DNA from: Zhengitettix transpicula
Taxonomy: Eukaryota > Arthropoda > Insecta > Orthoptera > Tetrigidae
Assembly: GCA_037074705.1 (NCBI GenBank)
Contig: CM073591.1
Location: 161,476,032 to 161,540,031 of the forward strand
Reading direction: 5' to 3'
DNA: 64,000 nt
Positions 25,284 through 36,745 of this stretch are shown piece after piece (position 1 is the stretch's first letter; every line of letters starts with the position of its first letter). Made by a program: the position numbers and the translations under genes. Below the pieces are notes generated by a model. That model was not told where the DNA came from and ran no database searches. It saw nothing but the letters and a program-made list of their open reading frames with translations.

Positions 25284-26256
25284 TGTAATAAAAGGAGTCT
25301 AAATAAAAGATTATACTTGAACAATTAACCAAATTTGTTAACAATTTTAAATACACAATAATATTTGGGATCTCAGGGTCTCAAACTGGGTTTGATAAAT
25401 GGGTGAATTTACACAATCAAATTACATTTACCTTTTATATGGGAATCAATGGGAGTTAATGCGTCTGAAACATAGACGAAATTTGTTGTGAAAGAAGTAA
25501 TACTACAGATTAAATTTAAATGTAATAATTAAATAATTAAAAATTAAAGAACGATCTGACTTTTATCTTTTAAAAGTGGTTTATAATATGATTTTAAAGT
25601 TTTCTACTTACGGCCGCCCAGGTATCATTTTAGGTTTTTCGTGCACAAAATTTGGGGATATCACTGATTCTAATACTCACAGACTCTAAATGTCAACAAA
25701 TTCTAATTGGCGTAGTTTTGTTAGTTAGTCTAACACAAATTAGTAGATTCTCGATGCTTTGCTGCAACCTGGATTTGCAGATCTCGTGTAGTTGGAAATG
25801 TACTTCCTTGGTTTGTCTATGGCCAGCAGGTTGAATTTATGCTCGGCCACCGATTACAACATTAGTTTCACTCTTTCCTTCCCGACTGAAGATTGCTTTA
25901 CTTTTCAATATTTTAATGCATGTTTGTAACTGCTATCAAACTGTTCTATTTGCGGTCCGCTGCCCGACTGCAAAACTTTTTATAATATGAAAAGTTTTGG
26001 TCTTTACACCTCGCTGTTCTATGCCTGACTGCACATTTCTGACTCTATTACTTTTGTACAAAAACTTTGCTGGTCCTTATGCCTCGCCGTTCATTGCCTG
26101 ACTGTCCTTTCGTCTCGTAGATTATGAGCGCGTAGAACCTCAACAATGTTTTCTTTTCTTCGCCGAATTGTTGCGGCGTCCGCTCTATATCCTCTAATAA
26201 TGAGTCCTCTACAATCCAACTTTCCAATTCGAACAATGTCTTAATTACCAATTACT

Positions 26257-26259
<3 letters not shown>
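25284..26259 (-). mobile_element. Solo LTR, TA-targeting family, type 1, minus strand
   Basis: 976 bp. Read on the minus strand it starts TGTAGTAATTGGTAATTAAG, like the 13391 copy, and ends TTTTATTACA. ATAT flanks both ends (25280-25283 and 26260-26263). The minus-strand motif ACCCAGTTTGAGACCCTGAG is at 25369-25388. Confidence 0.78.

Positions 26260-26305
<46 letters not shown>
26260..26305. repeat. (TA)n tract between two oppositely oriented solo LTRs
   Basis: 46 bp of pure AT dinucleotides separate the minus-strand LTR ending at 26259 from the plus-strand LTR starting at 26306. Both elements appear to have entered the same TA tract. Confidence 0.95.
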
Positions 26306-26308
<3 letters not shown>

Positions 26309-27203
26309 AATACTAATTAGAGTCCATTAATGATTCTAATAATTGGATACCTATGGTGGATTGTTAGCGGTACAAATTTTCAAAGGCAACAATGGATTGG
26401 CGAGCTTTGTTCGGCCGCAAAGGCTTTTCTGAAACAGTCGGTCTAATGTTGAAGTCGGGTGTGGAAGGCGGAAATTGAGAGGCGTACAACAAACAGCGTG
26501 GCAGTCATATATGGTAGATCTGGCCGGAAAGGTTACAGGTCTTTAGTTTGAGTATAAAGTTTTGGACACTGCAAGGTGCAACGTAATAAATAGCGCCACA
26601 ATAAAATTTCTATAAGTATCGTGACCGTCGTCAATTCCACAGAGAGACAATTTTGTAACAATTTGTCCAACTAATAATCCGGAAGAAGCAGCGGTTTCCA
26701 GTTCCCAAAGGAGAGACTCGAAGTTACGACCGTGTTTTTGTTTAATCAAGTGTAAATTCTGTGATTCCATGGCCTTTTAGTGTAAATTGTTAGGTGAGTC
26801 CTAGCCCAAGAGAGTTAAGCCTGGTACCAGCCAATGTGTTGTAAGTACAACAAATTTAAGTAAACGATAATTAAAGGTAAAGTCGTCAGATTTCGCTTTC
26901 TAATTTTTGTTTGATTGTTTAACTTCTTAGTTTATAAATGAATTTGATTATTAACGTAAATATAAAGGTTGTTTCTTTACTTACTTACTTAAATGACCCT
27001 GAGTAAAGAGTATTGTAAAATTCAACTGAATAAAAGTAAATTGTCTTGTAATGTTCAAATAATGTGGTAATTATTTTTCAATCCTTAACTATAAATAAGA
27101 AATGAATATAATTGTTTCATAAACGAACTATTGAGTTAAATTCATGGAAATAATTTTATTTAATTGATTTGTTAAATTAATTAGACAACAGTTAATCATT
27201 ACA
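26306..27203 (+). mobile_element. Solo LTR, TA-targeting family, type 2
   Basis: 898 bp from TGTAATACTAATTAGAG to AGTTAATCATTACA with ATAT on both sides. It shares TTAGCGGTAC near the 5' end and a degenerate ACCCTGAGTAAAGAG motif (26997) with other type 2 copies. The 75-codon antisense ORF has no support. Confidence 0.75.
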
Positions 27204-27210
27204 ATATATA

Positions 27211-27360
27211 TATAAACACAAATTAAAGACTATTAAAAAAACACAATGCCTGACGTTAAGGCATCAATTTGTAATAAACACAAATTAAAGAATAATAAAA
27301 TGACAGATAGCTCACGTTGATGCGCCAATTTGTGGTAATCAGTTAATGATATTAAAATAA
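27211..27360. repeat. Short tandem units of 52-61 bp
   Basis: Three units each end in a (G)CAxCAA(A/T)TTGT-type block after ACGTTxxxGCxxCAA, with AAACACAAATTAAAGA shared by the first two. TGCCT/AGGCA near 27247 can form a short hairpin. Confidence 0.55.
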
Positions 27361-28112
27361 TCCCTACGTTAGAGCAACAAATTGTATTAATTTAAATATT
27401 AAATGAAAGGATTCTTTAATAATAATTAAAATTTTAAATAAACAATCAAATTGATTTATTAATGCACAAATAGTTAATTTTACAAATGTTATGCAATGAT
27501 TTTTACAACAGTTACCACGTAATTCACTTTCAATTTATATTATTTATTAGTGTTTTAAAATCAAAATTTACTCTTTCTCAGGGTTTTTACTGGGCTTTTA
27601 AATAAAGTAAATATTTGTTAACAAACAAATTTCCTATGAATCTATTATCGACTTCAATGTTGTGTTTACAATGCAAACATAAAATGATAACTTTAAATTG
27701 TAAACGATTTTCGAAAACCAAAATCTGAAGATAATTACCTTTACTTAGTGGCTTACAAATATTAATTCAGTGAGATTGTAACTTACAGTTTCTGGATATC
27801 AGGACAATTCGCATCATTCATTCCCTTACACACACATTACACTTTATAACAAGCCATTTTTTAACACTGAATCTAATTAACACTGTTGGTTTGACAAAAT
27901 TCGATTCTCCGTTCGTTAAGGAAATATAATTCGATCGTTCTGAAGACGTTCGGTAGCAATTATGTGGTCTCCCAACATCGAAACAATGGTCTAATCTGAG
28001 AATAGTATAGATTAGACTTCAGCATACAGAATGTTTATCGATGCATATTTGGCAATTTCTCTTGCAGACTGCAACTTATAACCAAACTGTTCTATTACCG
28101 GTATCTGGACCT

Positions 28113-28226
28113 TTGGGGATGCCTTTTCCTCTCCGTTTTTGAACTAAGGTTCCCACAAGCCGAGGCACCTCGGCCTGTTCTGAGAGGTGTATGTTCCGGG
28201 GTCACAGACCTTGGGCATACGGTAAG
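28113..28226 (+). mobile_element. Repeat A 5' segment, upstream of a 252-bp insertion
   Basis: Runs from TGGGGATGCCTTTTCC to GGCATACGGTAAG. The last 21 bp recur exactly at 28479-28499, where repeat A resumes. Confidence 0.8.
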
Positions 28227-28478
28227 GAAAGGAAGATAAGGAAAATCCCTTTTGTCTAACGTGCAGCCCGCTAAAAACACGTGGATGCCAATTCATCATT
28301 TAGGTTGGAGATTACTACAGATACTAAAATAAAGTACGATTATATAAAAACAGTTATAACAATCATGATAGAAATATAAAATAGAGTGGTGCCTTATACC
28401 ACAGGTTTCTCACTGTTTTTTATTATCACGGAAGGAATATTGGATCCACTGGTATCATTATGAAGAATAATGATACCA
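28227..28478. mobile_element. 252-bp insertion in repeat A with 21-bp target duplication
   Basis: This segment splits repeat A and is bounded by exact 21-bp direct repeats (28206-28226 and 28479-28499). Its right end is a hairpin with 12-bp arms (28450-28461 and 28467-28478, TGGTATCATTAT and complement). No poly-A tail or tRNA-like promoter is visible. The long duplication suggests target-primed insertion; the element class is unknown. Confidence 0.6.
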
Positions 28479-28848
28479 AGACCTTGGGCATACGGTAAGA
28501 GTTGTTCTCTATTCCCATTGGAATAGTCGGCCAGCTGCCTCCTAAACTGGTCGAGGCAAGGAGAAGAGAATACTGCGTCCCCACAGCAAACTCCTCTCCC
28601 GCTATCGGAAGGGCGTGGGACAAGTACCCAATGCCCGACCTCCCTGATGCAGGTTTTTCTAGGGTTTTCCCTGCATTTCTTTAGGCGAATGCCAGGTAGG
28701 ATCCTTAAAATATAGCCCAGGGGCCCTAGTTAACCCTTGGCTACCTTACTCTACCCTTCCGCATTCCCCCTTTCAAATACCTTCCTATGCTATTAAAGGG
28801 GAGTTGCCCACAGTGGATTACCCTCATGTAGCCTGTTGCCCTAAAAAA
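28479..28848 (+). mobile_element. Repeat A 3' segment
   Basis: Continues repeat A after the 252-bp insertion and ends CTGTTGCCCTAAAAAA, the common 3' end of the family. Confidence 0.82.
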
Positions 28849-29373
28849 GGCTTTCTGAAAATGTTACTTTTTATCCGTCCACAGCAATCTTTCTATAACA
28901 ACTGCTCTCTGCTATATTTCAACGAAGACTGGCTACACCTTGCGTCCAGCCAACCAACAGCTTACAATATCTTAAACATTATTGTCAATTCTTGTGTTCA
29001 ATTTGTGTGCTTTCTACCGCTAACAATTCTAGTCCAAATTTTCTAATTATTAATTAATAATTGCCTTTTAATTACCACAATATATATAGTTAAAACAGTC
29101 TTCAACTAATATATACAATTAAAATCATTTTTACGGTTAAAACACAAGTGTACTGTTACATTAAATCTCTTTATATGAAATGGAACTCTTGTTGATACTA
29201 TTTGTTTATGTGAAAACACAGAAAGTTTCATTCTTATGAAAATAAAAGCACAAATTATTTAAATAATTATTTAAAATCTTGACAACCATATTCTGAAATG
29301 ATGTAAATGAGCCAATTATTAAATTGTATGAAATAAATTATACTGTTGGGAATGAAGTGTTTAAAAAGAAAAC

Positions 29374-29444
29374 ATGAAGCCAGTCGCCGTTTGTACTATA
29401 ACATTTGCACTCCTGGCGAGTCATCTCGGTATAGTCTCTTGTGC
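29374..29444 (+). CDS. Candidate first exon encoding a signal peptide
   Basis: An ATG opens 24 codons with a textbook signal peptide: MKPV start with a Lys, a hydrophobic core over residues 5-21, and SCA at a likely cleavage site, followed by TAA. Possible donors are GC|GTAATT at 29445 (phase 2) and CTCG|GTATAG at 29429 (phase 1, the usual phase after signal peptides). No downstream exon is proven. A hydrophobic 24-codon ORF can arise by chance in AT-rich DNA. Confidence 0.25.
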
Positions 29445-30837
29445 GTAATTTCCTAAGTTAGTGTTTTGGCTGCCTGTCGACAAATTCAGTTTCAATTCAA
29501 AGATCTATTAATTAATAGGTGCATAAAAACACTGTTTTATAAACATTTCTAAAACCTATACAACAATGACATGGAAGTTTAAATGTATATACTTATGAAA
29601 CTAACTCAAGAGTCTGATCCATTTCTCAACTAGAGCTGCGGCTCTGTGGCTAGTGGGTCCATTTACAGACTAGACGCCAGGAATGGAAACCTTGGAGTTT
29701 ATTTATAGTTTAATAAATAAACTGAATTACAGCCAAATTCTCAGAAAAAAGTTTTTTTAAAAAGTCAATTTATTTTCCGTCACATGGATAACCAGAATCC
29801 AAAAATGTTTATTAACCAACAAAAACAATAAATCCATACAATAAAATGTTTCTTTAAATATTTTGGGGCTTCTCAGGTAAAGAAAAAGTATTTATTAATT
29901 TATAAATGTTACATTTAACGTATTTAATTCAAATATGTTAATTTGAAACATATATTATTATATAAATAAGTTTTGTCAATTTAAATTTTTGCTTATTAAG
30001 GTATATCACCTGAGGAAATCCCAAAATTGTGGACTAATTGTCGTATTGTAATGGTTATGTGTTTTGTTTATTAATACATACTTTTTTCTAAGAAATTGGC
30101 TGTTTTCTATTTTATTTATTAAATGGTAATTATTAAATTATATTAAATATATTTTTGTTTTACGTTAATCTGTAAGTTGAGGTGCTGTGTTGGACTGAAA
30201 TTATTATCATTAATCATTAGATGTGTGTTATGAGTCCCTTAAAAGAACATTTCTATAAAAAATCCATTGTTACCTATTAGTTTTCTAATACGTCTATCCG
30301 TATACTGATCATTTCTATTCAAACTTCTATTTTGATGTCAGTTAAGCATGCACTTGAACTAATTTCATGTTGAATTAGGTGACTCTTCCCATTTGTCGGT
30401 TTCCGACTCCTATGAGTACTATTTACAAACTCACGTTATTATAACGTTGTATTGCTATTGGAAAACCAGGAATGAGTATCAAAAAAACAACTGAATTCGT
30501 AAAATGTTTAAGAGGAAGCTGTTGTTGAAATGGGTTAAATCATGGACTCTTAGTCAGGACACTTAATTTGCTAGATGTGCTCGTCAGCGACTAGTGAATG
30601 TTCCGACAATATCCCAATGAACATAAATTTGTATAACAATATCTGAAAGTGAAAAAATATTTACAATATTTTATGAAGGTTAAATTCAATAATATGACAA
30701 ACTTGTTAAACAGCTTATTTATATGTTTTCATTGTATTCAATATTGTATCACAACAAATCTTATGTAAATAAGCACGCTTTGTAAATTATGTATGGATCG
30801 CCAATGACCATGTTGTTGACGCGACCATTATGAATAT

Positions 30838-30980
30838 AGAACAACTCTTAGCGTATGCCCAAGGTCTGCGATCCCGGATGAGACACCTCTCAAAAGAATG
30901 TCGTGGTGCCTCGGCTTGTGGGAACCTTAGTTCAAAAAACCAGAGAGAGGAGAAGGCATCCCCAAACGTAGCCTCCTCCA
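30838..30980 (-). mobile_element. Repeat A fragment (5' part), minus strand
   Basis: The minus strand carries TTTGGGGATGCCTTCTCC, GGTTCCCACAAGCCGAGGCA and GGGCATACGCTAAGAG. The 3' part of the family is missing. It abuts the LTR fragment at 31035. Confidence 0.72.
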
Positions 30981-31034
30981 AACCTCTCCAACCAACAATG
31001 CAATATGCTAGGATTTGTTTTGTGTATGAGTGGT

Positions 31035-31651
31035 TTAATACAACAATGTGTCGGCGGGCTTTGTTGCGAGCCGCTAGCACTGTCAGGCACGGCAGTCTGA
31101 CTGATATTGTAGTAGGGAGCGGAAGGTAAAATTGGAGAGAACTAAAAGTGTGACCTAAGTACAAAATTTAACCGAGAAAGTTACAAGTTTTTAAATCCAA
31201 GTATAAAGTTTGGACAGCGAGATACTTTGTAAAAAACTGCAAAGATTAATCAAATATTTGTGCCACATTAAGATTCCTACGCGTACTGAGATCAAAATTT
31301 TCCACATAAAGACAATGTGTAACAATATGTCTGGCTGATGATCCGGAGGTGCAGCAGATCCACTTCCCGGAGGAAAATTCAATAACTACGACCGTGTGTT
31401 TGACAAGTGTAGAGTCAGTGATTCATAGCCTTTGTCGTGTAAATTGTGTGCCCGAGTCGAGGAAACTAAGTCTGGTATCAGCCGAATATTTTTGTAAGTA
31501 GAAAACAAGTTAATTAAGTTTGTAAACGATAGTTAAAGGTGTTCGTTAGATTTCGTTCGTCTCATTTTGTTTTTGTTTGTTAATTTCTTAATTTATAAAT
31601 TCTATGATTGTTCTTTACTTATCAAGTCCAGGTAATCCTTCTTTGTTTATT

Positions 31652-31654
<3 letters not shown>
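31035..31654 (+). mobile_element. 5'-truncated solo LTR, TA-targeting family, type 2-like
   Basis: Similar to the 26306 copy from its GGCGGGCTTTGTT stretch onward. It ends TTTATTACA directly before a TA run of about 35 bp. The 5' end is lost next to a fragment of repeat A (30838-30980). No target duplication can be read. Confidence 0.55.

Positions 31655-31687
<33 letters not shown>
31655..31687. repeat. (TA)n microsatellite
   Basis: A TA run directly follows the LTR fragment ending at 31654, matching the flank of the other family members. Confidence 0.9.
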
Positions 31688-31693
<6 letters not shown>

Positions 31694-34600
31694 TCTATTA
31701 GAAATAAACTATATATTATTTCAATATGAACACCATGGAAAATTAATCTATGTCACCGCCATGTTGCGGCTTTATGTGTAGACTCACCAATTGAGTGCCT
31801 GTCAGTTTTAATTTACATATAAAATTTTAACCATATTAATTGTAAATTCTAATATATTGAAATATTTATGAGAGTTTATTTTTCTGTAATAATTTTATAT
31901 GTTTAATTTAGCCAAATGAACTGATTTTTTTACAAGTTACTCATGAGCTTTATTATAATGAAATAAAATTTTAATAACAAAATTCGTATCTAAAAATCAA
32001 GTTAAGTGTGAAAATAAAATGTTTATTTGTGAAAATTAAGTGAATTTTTAAATATAATTTTTTACAAGATTGAAAGTAAATAACATTTAAATTGGGATCT
32101 GAGTCTACATGGAAACAACTTATATCACAACATAGTAATAGATAAACCTTTAAAGGTTTTTACTCATGTTTGAAGGAACTATAGTGGTGGAATGCTTGTA
32201 GTAAACTCTCTGCTGCAACGAATGCCGTTTGGTACATGACCGCCGCATTCCTGGTGGCCGAGGGTGGGAGCTTTAAATAATTGGTCCTACAGTCCAGTGA
32301 ATTCACGAGAGAGCTACCGCCAGCTAAATATATATTGCTTCATTACGATAATTTACAGGCGACCGTATTAAAACTGAATTATAGCTTTAGACTTTGGTGG
32401 GTCCGCTACGGTCAGTACTTTCCAAGGTAGCGGAAATGAGTTTGACTAATTTCTAGATGTTCTGTCGTAAATCACTCTAACTAGCATGAGTTTATCAAGA
32501 GTTTCTCAATTGCAGAATTCTTTCCCGTTGTTCGCAGCTATTTCATTTCTGACTCTACAAAAGATTAATTTTATTAAATAACAATTAAATTAACCACATT
32601 TTTAAAGAAGTACTTCTGGAGCAACCACTGGATGTATTCATATTATATATATGAGACTAAGTATTATTTTGAATGTTAAAGCAATCGTCATTAAAATATA
32701 TAATATATACATTACATTTAGATTACAAATACGTAACGAAAACAATTAAATAGAGGTACATGAACTGTAAACTATAATGACTGTTGTATTTTGATAAATA
32801 GTTCAAATGTTTATCAGGAACTGTTGAGGATTAGATCAGTTGTCCTTTTCTGTTTCAGATCTGTTTATCATTCACTCATTTGCTTGACTTTAATTTACTC
32901 CTGAAAGTGACCCGACGAATTATTATTCGTAGTTTACAGCAACTTACCGGTTAATATACAAAATTTGATCCCGCAATTGAAATAATTATTTAGATTTATT
33001 CCTTAAGTATGGTTGTGTAGGGTGAAAGAAGTAAATTATTTCCCTACTAGCATGAATAAGTATTTTTTCTTTCCCGTAACCAAGATAAGCATACAGGCAC
33101 GGAATCGAGGAAAAAACTGATTCGAATATATGTCTTATAGAATTTTATTTGAAATTTCATAATTGAATTTTACTTGAAAGCGATCCCTGTTAAGTGACTC
33201 GAACAGAAAAAAATGTATATGTTAAGCTTTAATTAATTGATGACATTAAAACTAGATGTCTGGCGTTGTTTAAAGCGAGAACACGATGCCAGAGTCACTT
33301 AAAATGCAAAGATTTCGAAATCAATAATTAGTCCTTGTGAAGACTCCGTAAAAGGACGGACACGAAAATTTAATAGATTGTAAGTTTTGCACAATTATTT
33401 AATTTCCACGACTTTGAAAAGTTTAGTCATGCAGAATACAGTTGGAGTTCGTCTTCATTAAATGATAGTTTTCTTTGAATATTTATCTATCCTAATATTC
33501 TGGTAATTACTCAAATTATTTATTTTAGATAAATAGTAAAGCAGTAGTAATTTTATTTGCAGAAAGTGCATGGGCTGTCACGCGTGTTGTTCTCGACTAA
33601 TAACAACATCTGAAGAAAGCTTCAAAGTGTGCAGAACCGTTGTGTGGCAATTATTTCATCACGCAATATTGTCTGCTTATTAGTTACTTTATTATCTATT
33701 AGATAAAATACTACTGATATTAATTGACCGCAAAACTTTTATAAACATTTACAGTTTCTCTTATAGAACGCATAATAAATTAATTCACTGGTGAGCTCAT
33801 TCTTCAATAAACAATAAATTATTAACCATGGCACAAACAAGATCTTTCAATAATAGAATGACCCTGTGACCTTTTTGATGGTGTTCCATGGAAATTGCAA
33901 TCTTTTGAAGATAAAAGAAAGAGACTGGCGATGTGATTCGTAAATGAGGGATAAAGTTTGTTTAATTCTCTCCCTTTCCAGCTTTAGATAGTGGCTTAAA
34001 TTATATTGCGATGCATTTTCGTTTCTTCTAGATAGTTCTAGAAAGGTCTATTCGACTAAACTTGAGCTTAAATGTCAAGGGAATGTTAGCAATCAGCTCA
34101 CCGACCAAGAAAAATTTCGATTCCACAGTAATTTCGGTCATTTAGGCCATTTTATTCCAACCCCTGTCACTTTCCCTGCTCTCCATAATAATAAAATATT
34201 ATTTAATCTTAAATGTAACTGAATGACAAAATTTATTTACTGCAATTCGGTAAATATAAATAGACAGTCTGAATTAAAAGACTAAAATGTCTATAATTAC
34301 TTCTTACAAGAAAATTGAAACATTCAATTATTCAGAATTTATTTTTAAAATATTTATGATATTATTTGCATAAGTTCACTTCACTCCACATTAACATGAT
34401 ATTGCATTCACTTTACAACGAATCTGAAATATTTCTTCTCCTGCAATACACTACAAAAAATTAACTATATCCTGATTTTTATGTCTACTCTGCTTTCTTA
34501 AACTAATCTGTATTTTAAACTTTTTCGATTCTTATATAAGGTTAAAACTTTCACAGTCTAATCATTCCCATCCTAATCGTTCTGTATATAAACCAGTAAC

Positions 34601-34718
34601 CCATCCTTGATCTGTTCTTTTGCTTAAATTGTAATGGACTGTAACATTTACCTTTTTTAAATTTTTTAATTTGGTGGTCTCCGTTATTCTCTCCAGGCCG
34701 GATATAATATATATATAT
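31688..34718. other. AT-rich DNA; one promoter-like patch
   Basis: 32210-32340 is GC-richer with CTTTAAATAA at 32271 and CCAGTG about 25 bp downstream, a weak TATA/initiator pair. Nothing else is recognised. Confidence 0.5.
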
Positions 34719-35578
34719 TGTAATACTAATTAGAGGCCATTAATTGTTTTAATATAATTGGATTGTTAGCGGTACATTTATTGAAAACAACAATCTTTGT
34801 CGGTAATAGTAATAGTTGTTGGAAACCGCGCGCTCGTACGGAAGTCAGTCTGACGAACGTTTCGAGAGAGAGAGAGAGAGGAGGCTGACCTAAAAAGTAC
34901 GAATAGTGTGGTCCAGGAAGTTCAACTGCGAGATCTATTAAATTCTATAAAACACAAGTAAATAGTTCTTGACGGAGAGACACATGATATAAAATCGAAA
35001 AGTGGAAGCAAAAGGTTTGCACCACACAGATGCGAAATAACATTTCGCATAATGGCATCGAGGAGACATACGTCCGAGGGCTGATCAAGGGAGCGGCTGA
35101 TCCCAAAATTCCAGAGAACAACGAGAACTACGACCGTGTTTATTAAAAATGATGTGTAGAATCAGTGAATAATAATCAATGGGTTGTGCCCTCAAGCTCC
35201 AAGAATCAGACATTCGTGAGTAAGAAAAACAATTATTTAAAGTCTGTAAAGGAGGATTAAAGGTATAGGTCAGATTTCGTTATCTTGTTTAATTTACGTT
35301 TTCTTTATTGTGTTTAGAATTTATATTCCGTTAATTTCAATTTTGATTTGTTAATTAGTTTATTAAATTTGTTTGTTCTTACTATCAAGCCCAGTAAAGA
35401 CACTGAGAGAAAGAGTAATTAGATGTAATTGTTGTAAAATTATAAAGTTGTATATTCCTAGAATTTGAGGAAATTAAATGTGCAAAGTGAAGCTGATAAT
35501 TTGTATCTTTGAAGAATAAAAATTTGTTTTTTTAATTAATTAATTTTTTTAATTAAAGCCTTTCAGTTAATCATTACA
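34719..35578 (+). mobile_element. Solo LTR, TA-targeting family, type 2
   Basis: 860 bp from TGTAATACTAATTAGAGGCC to AGTTAATCATTACA, with ATAT at 34715-34718 and 35579-35582. It carries the GCCCAGTAAAGACACTGAGA motif at 35389 and AATAAA at 35515-35520. Its termini match the 26306 copy closely. An (AG)n run lies at about 34862-34879. Confidence 0.78.
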
Positions 35579-35622
35579 ATATATATATACATACATTTAT
35601 TTATATATATATATATAATGTA
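35579..35622. repeat. Degenerate TA-rich tract
   Basis: TA runs interrupted by CATACATTTATTT follow the solo LTR ending at 35578. Confidence 0.85.
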
Positions 35623-36084
35623 CTAATATATGTACTTTCCATTTTATTTTTATATGTCGCTTCTTACAACACTCACCCCCGACGTTTTAGAGGATGTCTT
35701 ACACCTCACTGTATTTTTATCGATATTGTATGGCATAACTATGCCAAGTATGCGTTTCAGAGTAAGCTGGAACATACGCACAGATATTTCCATTTTCTAT
35801 TTGTAGATCTATTGCATATATTAATTGAAACTACAAAGCTCCCGCAAAGTATATATATTGTTGAGATTACCAATGTATAATGCAAGTTTATTTAATAATA
35901 TTTTTCTTTAATTATTGGCGGCGTAACTTTGAGGTCAGAGCTTTGTAAAGAATAGCCAGTGTGGCAGAGATTTTAATGGTTGCTACGTATTATTGTCGAA
36001 AATCGTAGGCAAACAGATCTTTAGCGGAAAACATTGAGTGTGTTTTGGGAGGCTGAGCAGACTTGTTTGGAGGGCCTGACCAGT

Positions 36085-36175
36085 ATGGTAGTCATGGCGA
36101 GAGTGTTTCTGGGTATGACTGGATTGGTTATGGCAGTCTGTTGTGGCGGAACGACATCCAGCGTATGTATTAAAG
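36085..36175 (+). CDS. Candidate first coding exon with signal peptide
   Basis: The ATG at 36085 begins a frame with hydrophobic residues 2-20 (VVMARVFLGMTGLVMAVCC), a plausible secretory signal. A donor AAAG|GTATTC at 36176 gives phase 1 after 30 codons. An in-frame stop lies upstream at 36022. The region is more GC-rich than its flanks. The exon would join that at 36524-36603 in frame. If unspliced, the frame ends at 36231. Confidence 0.27.
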
Positions 36176-36523
36176 GTATTCCTACAGAAAAACTGGGTGT
36201 GACAATAATTACGACAATCAAAATTCCGTGAACTGTTAGAGTGACGCCGGAAATTTTGTGAACTGAAGCGATAAAGTAATCAATGCTATGGCCTGTAAAT
36301 TAAATATTTTATTTCAAAATTAAAATAACGGTGGAGTGCAGCTCTGAATAAAAATAGTATGTACAAACGTAATTTTGTTAACTTTAATGTAAATAACATT
36401 TACCGTCAGATTTCTCTAGTTTTTTGTTGTTAGATTCTTTTTATAAAATTTTGTTACTGTAGATTATATTTGTATTTTCTTTTGTACTTTCGAGACAATT
36501 GCAAATATTTATATTTATTGCAG

Positions 36524-36603
36524 GTCCTGTAAGCAGCCCTGAAGTTTTGATTTTAATAAATGCCTCAGCTTTAATGACAAACATAAAATGTACAAAATTC
36601 AAT
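36524..36603 (+). CDS. Candidate internal exon upstream of the retrotransposon
   Basis: An acceptor (TATTTATTGCAG) and a strong donor (AAT|GTAAGTC) enclose 80 bp that are open in the frame set by the phase 1 donor at 36175 (26 codons, SSPEVLILINASALMTN...). The gypsy element is inserted 138 bp downstream, which would place it in the next intron. No homology is recognised; both splice signals and frame agreement are the only evidence. Confidence 0.27.
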
Positions 36604-36741
36604 GTAAGTCAAAATTGTAATTAAATAATCTTTTGTTATCTCTTTAAAATAATTTTGGTTTAATTTCAAGGTAAAATCAGGATAACTTTCTTCCTTTGTT
36701 TCATTAATAGTTTTTGAATATTACATAATTTGACTCTCTAA

Positions 36742-36745
36742 CGTG
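36742..36745. repeat. 5' target-site duplication, CGTG
   Basis: CGTG lies directly before the first base shared by both LTRs and recurs directly after the last shared base at 45303-45306. A 4-bp duplication is within the normal range for Ty3/gypsy integrases and fixes the element borders. Confidence 0.85.

Larger units (their letters stand above)
27211..29079 (-). mobile_element. Solo LTR, TA-targeting family, type 2-like, minus strand, interrupted by repeat A
   Basis: On the minus strand it begins TGTGGTAATTAAAAGG next to a TA run (29080-29087), carries TTGTTAGCGGTA (type 2 signature) and, near 27571-27597, the minus-strand motif GCCCAGTAAAAACCCTGAG. The middle (about 28113-28848) is occupied by repeat A in the opposite sense plus a 252-bp insertion. 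The far end lies somewhere in 27204-27340, where 52-61 bp tandem units blur the border. Confidence 0.6.

Noticed and set aside
27217..27360. CRISPR-like array
   Set aside because: Only three imperfect units without constant spacers in eukaryotic DNA; a short tandem repeat explains it.
28502..28684. 60-codon ORF conserved among repeat A copies (also 16207 and 56490)
   Set aside because: It starts at TTG, and its conservation follows the DNA identity of the repeat; at least one copy is broken.
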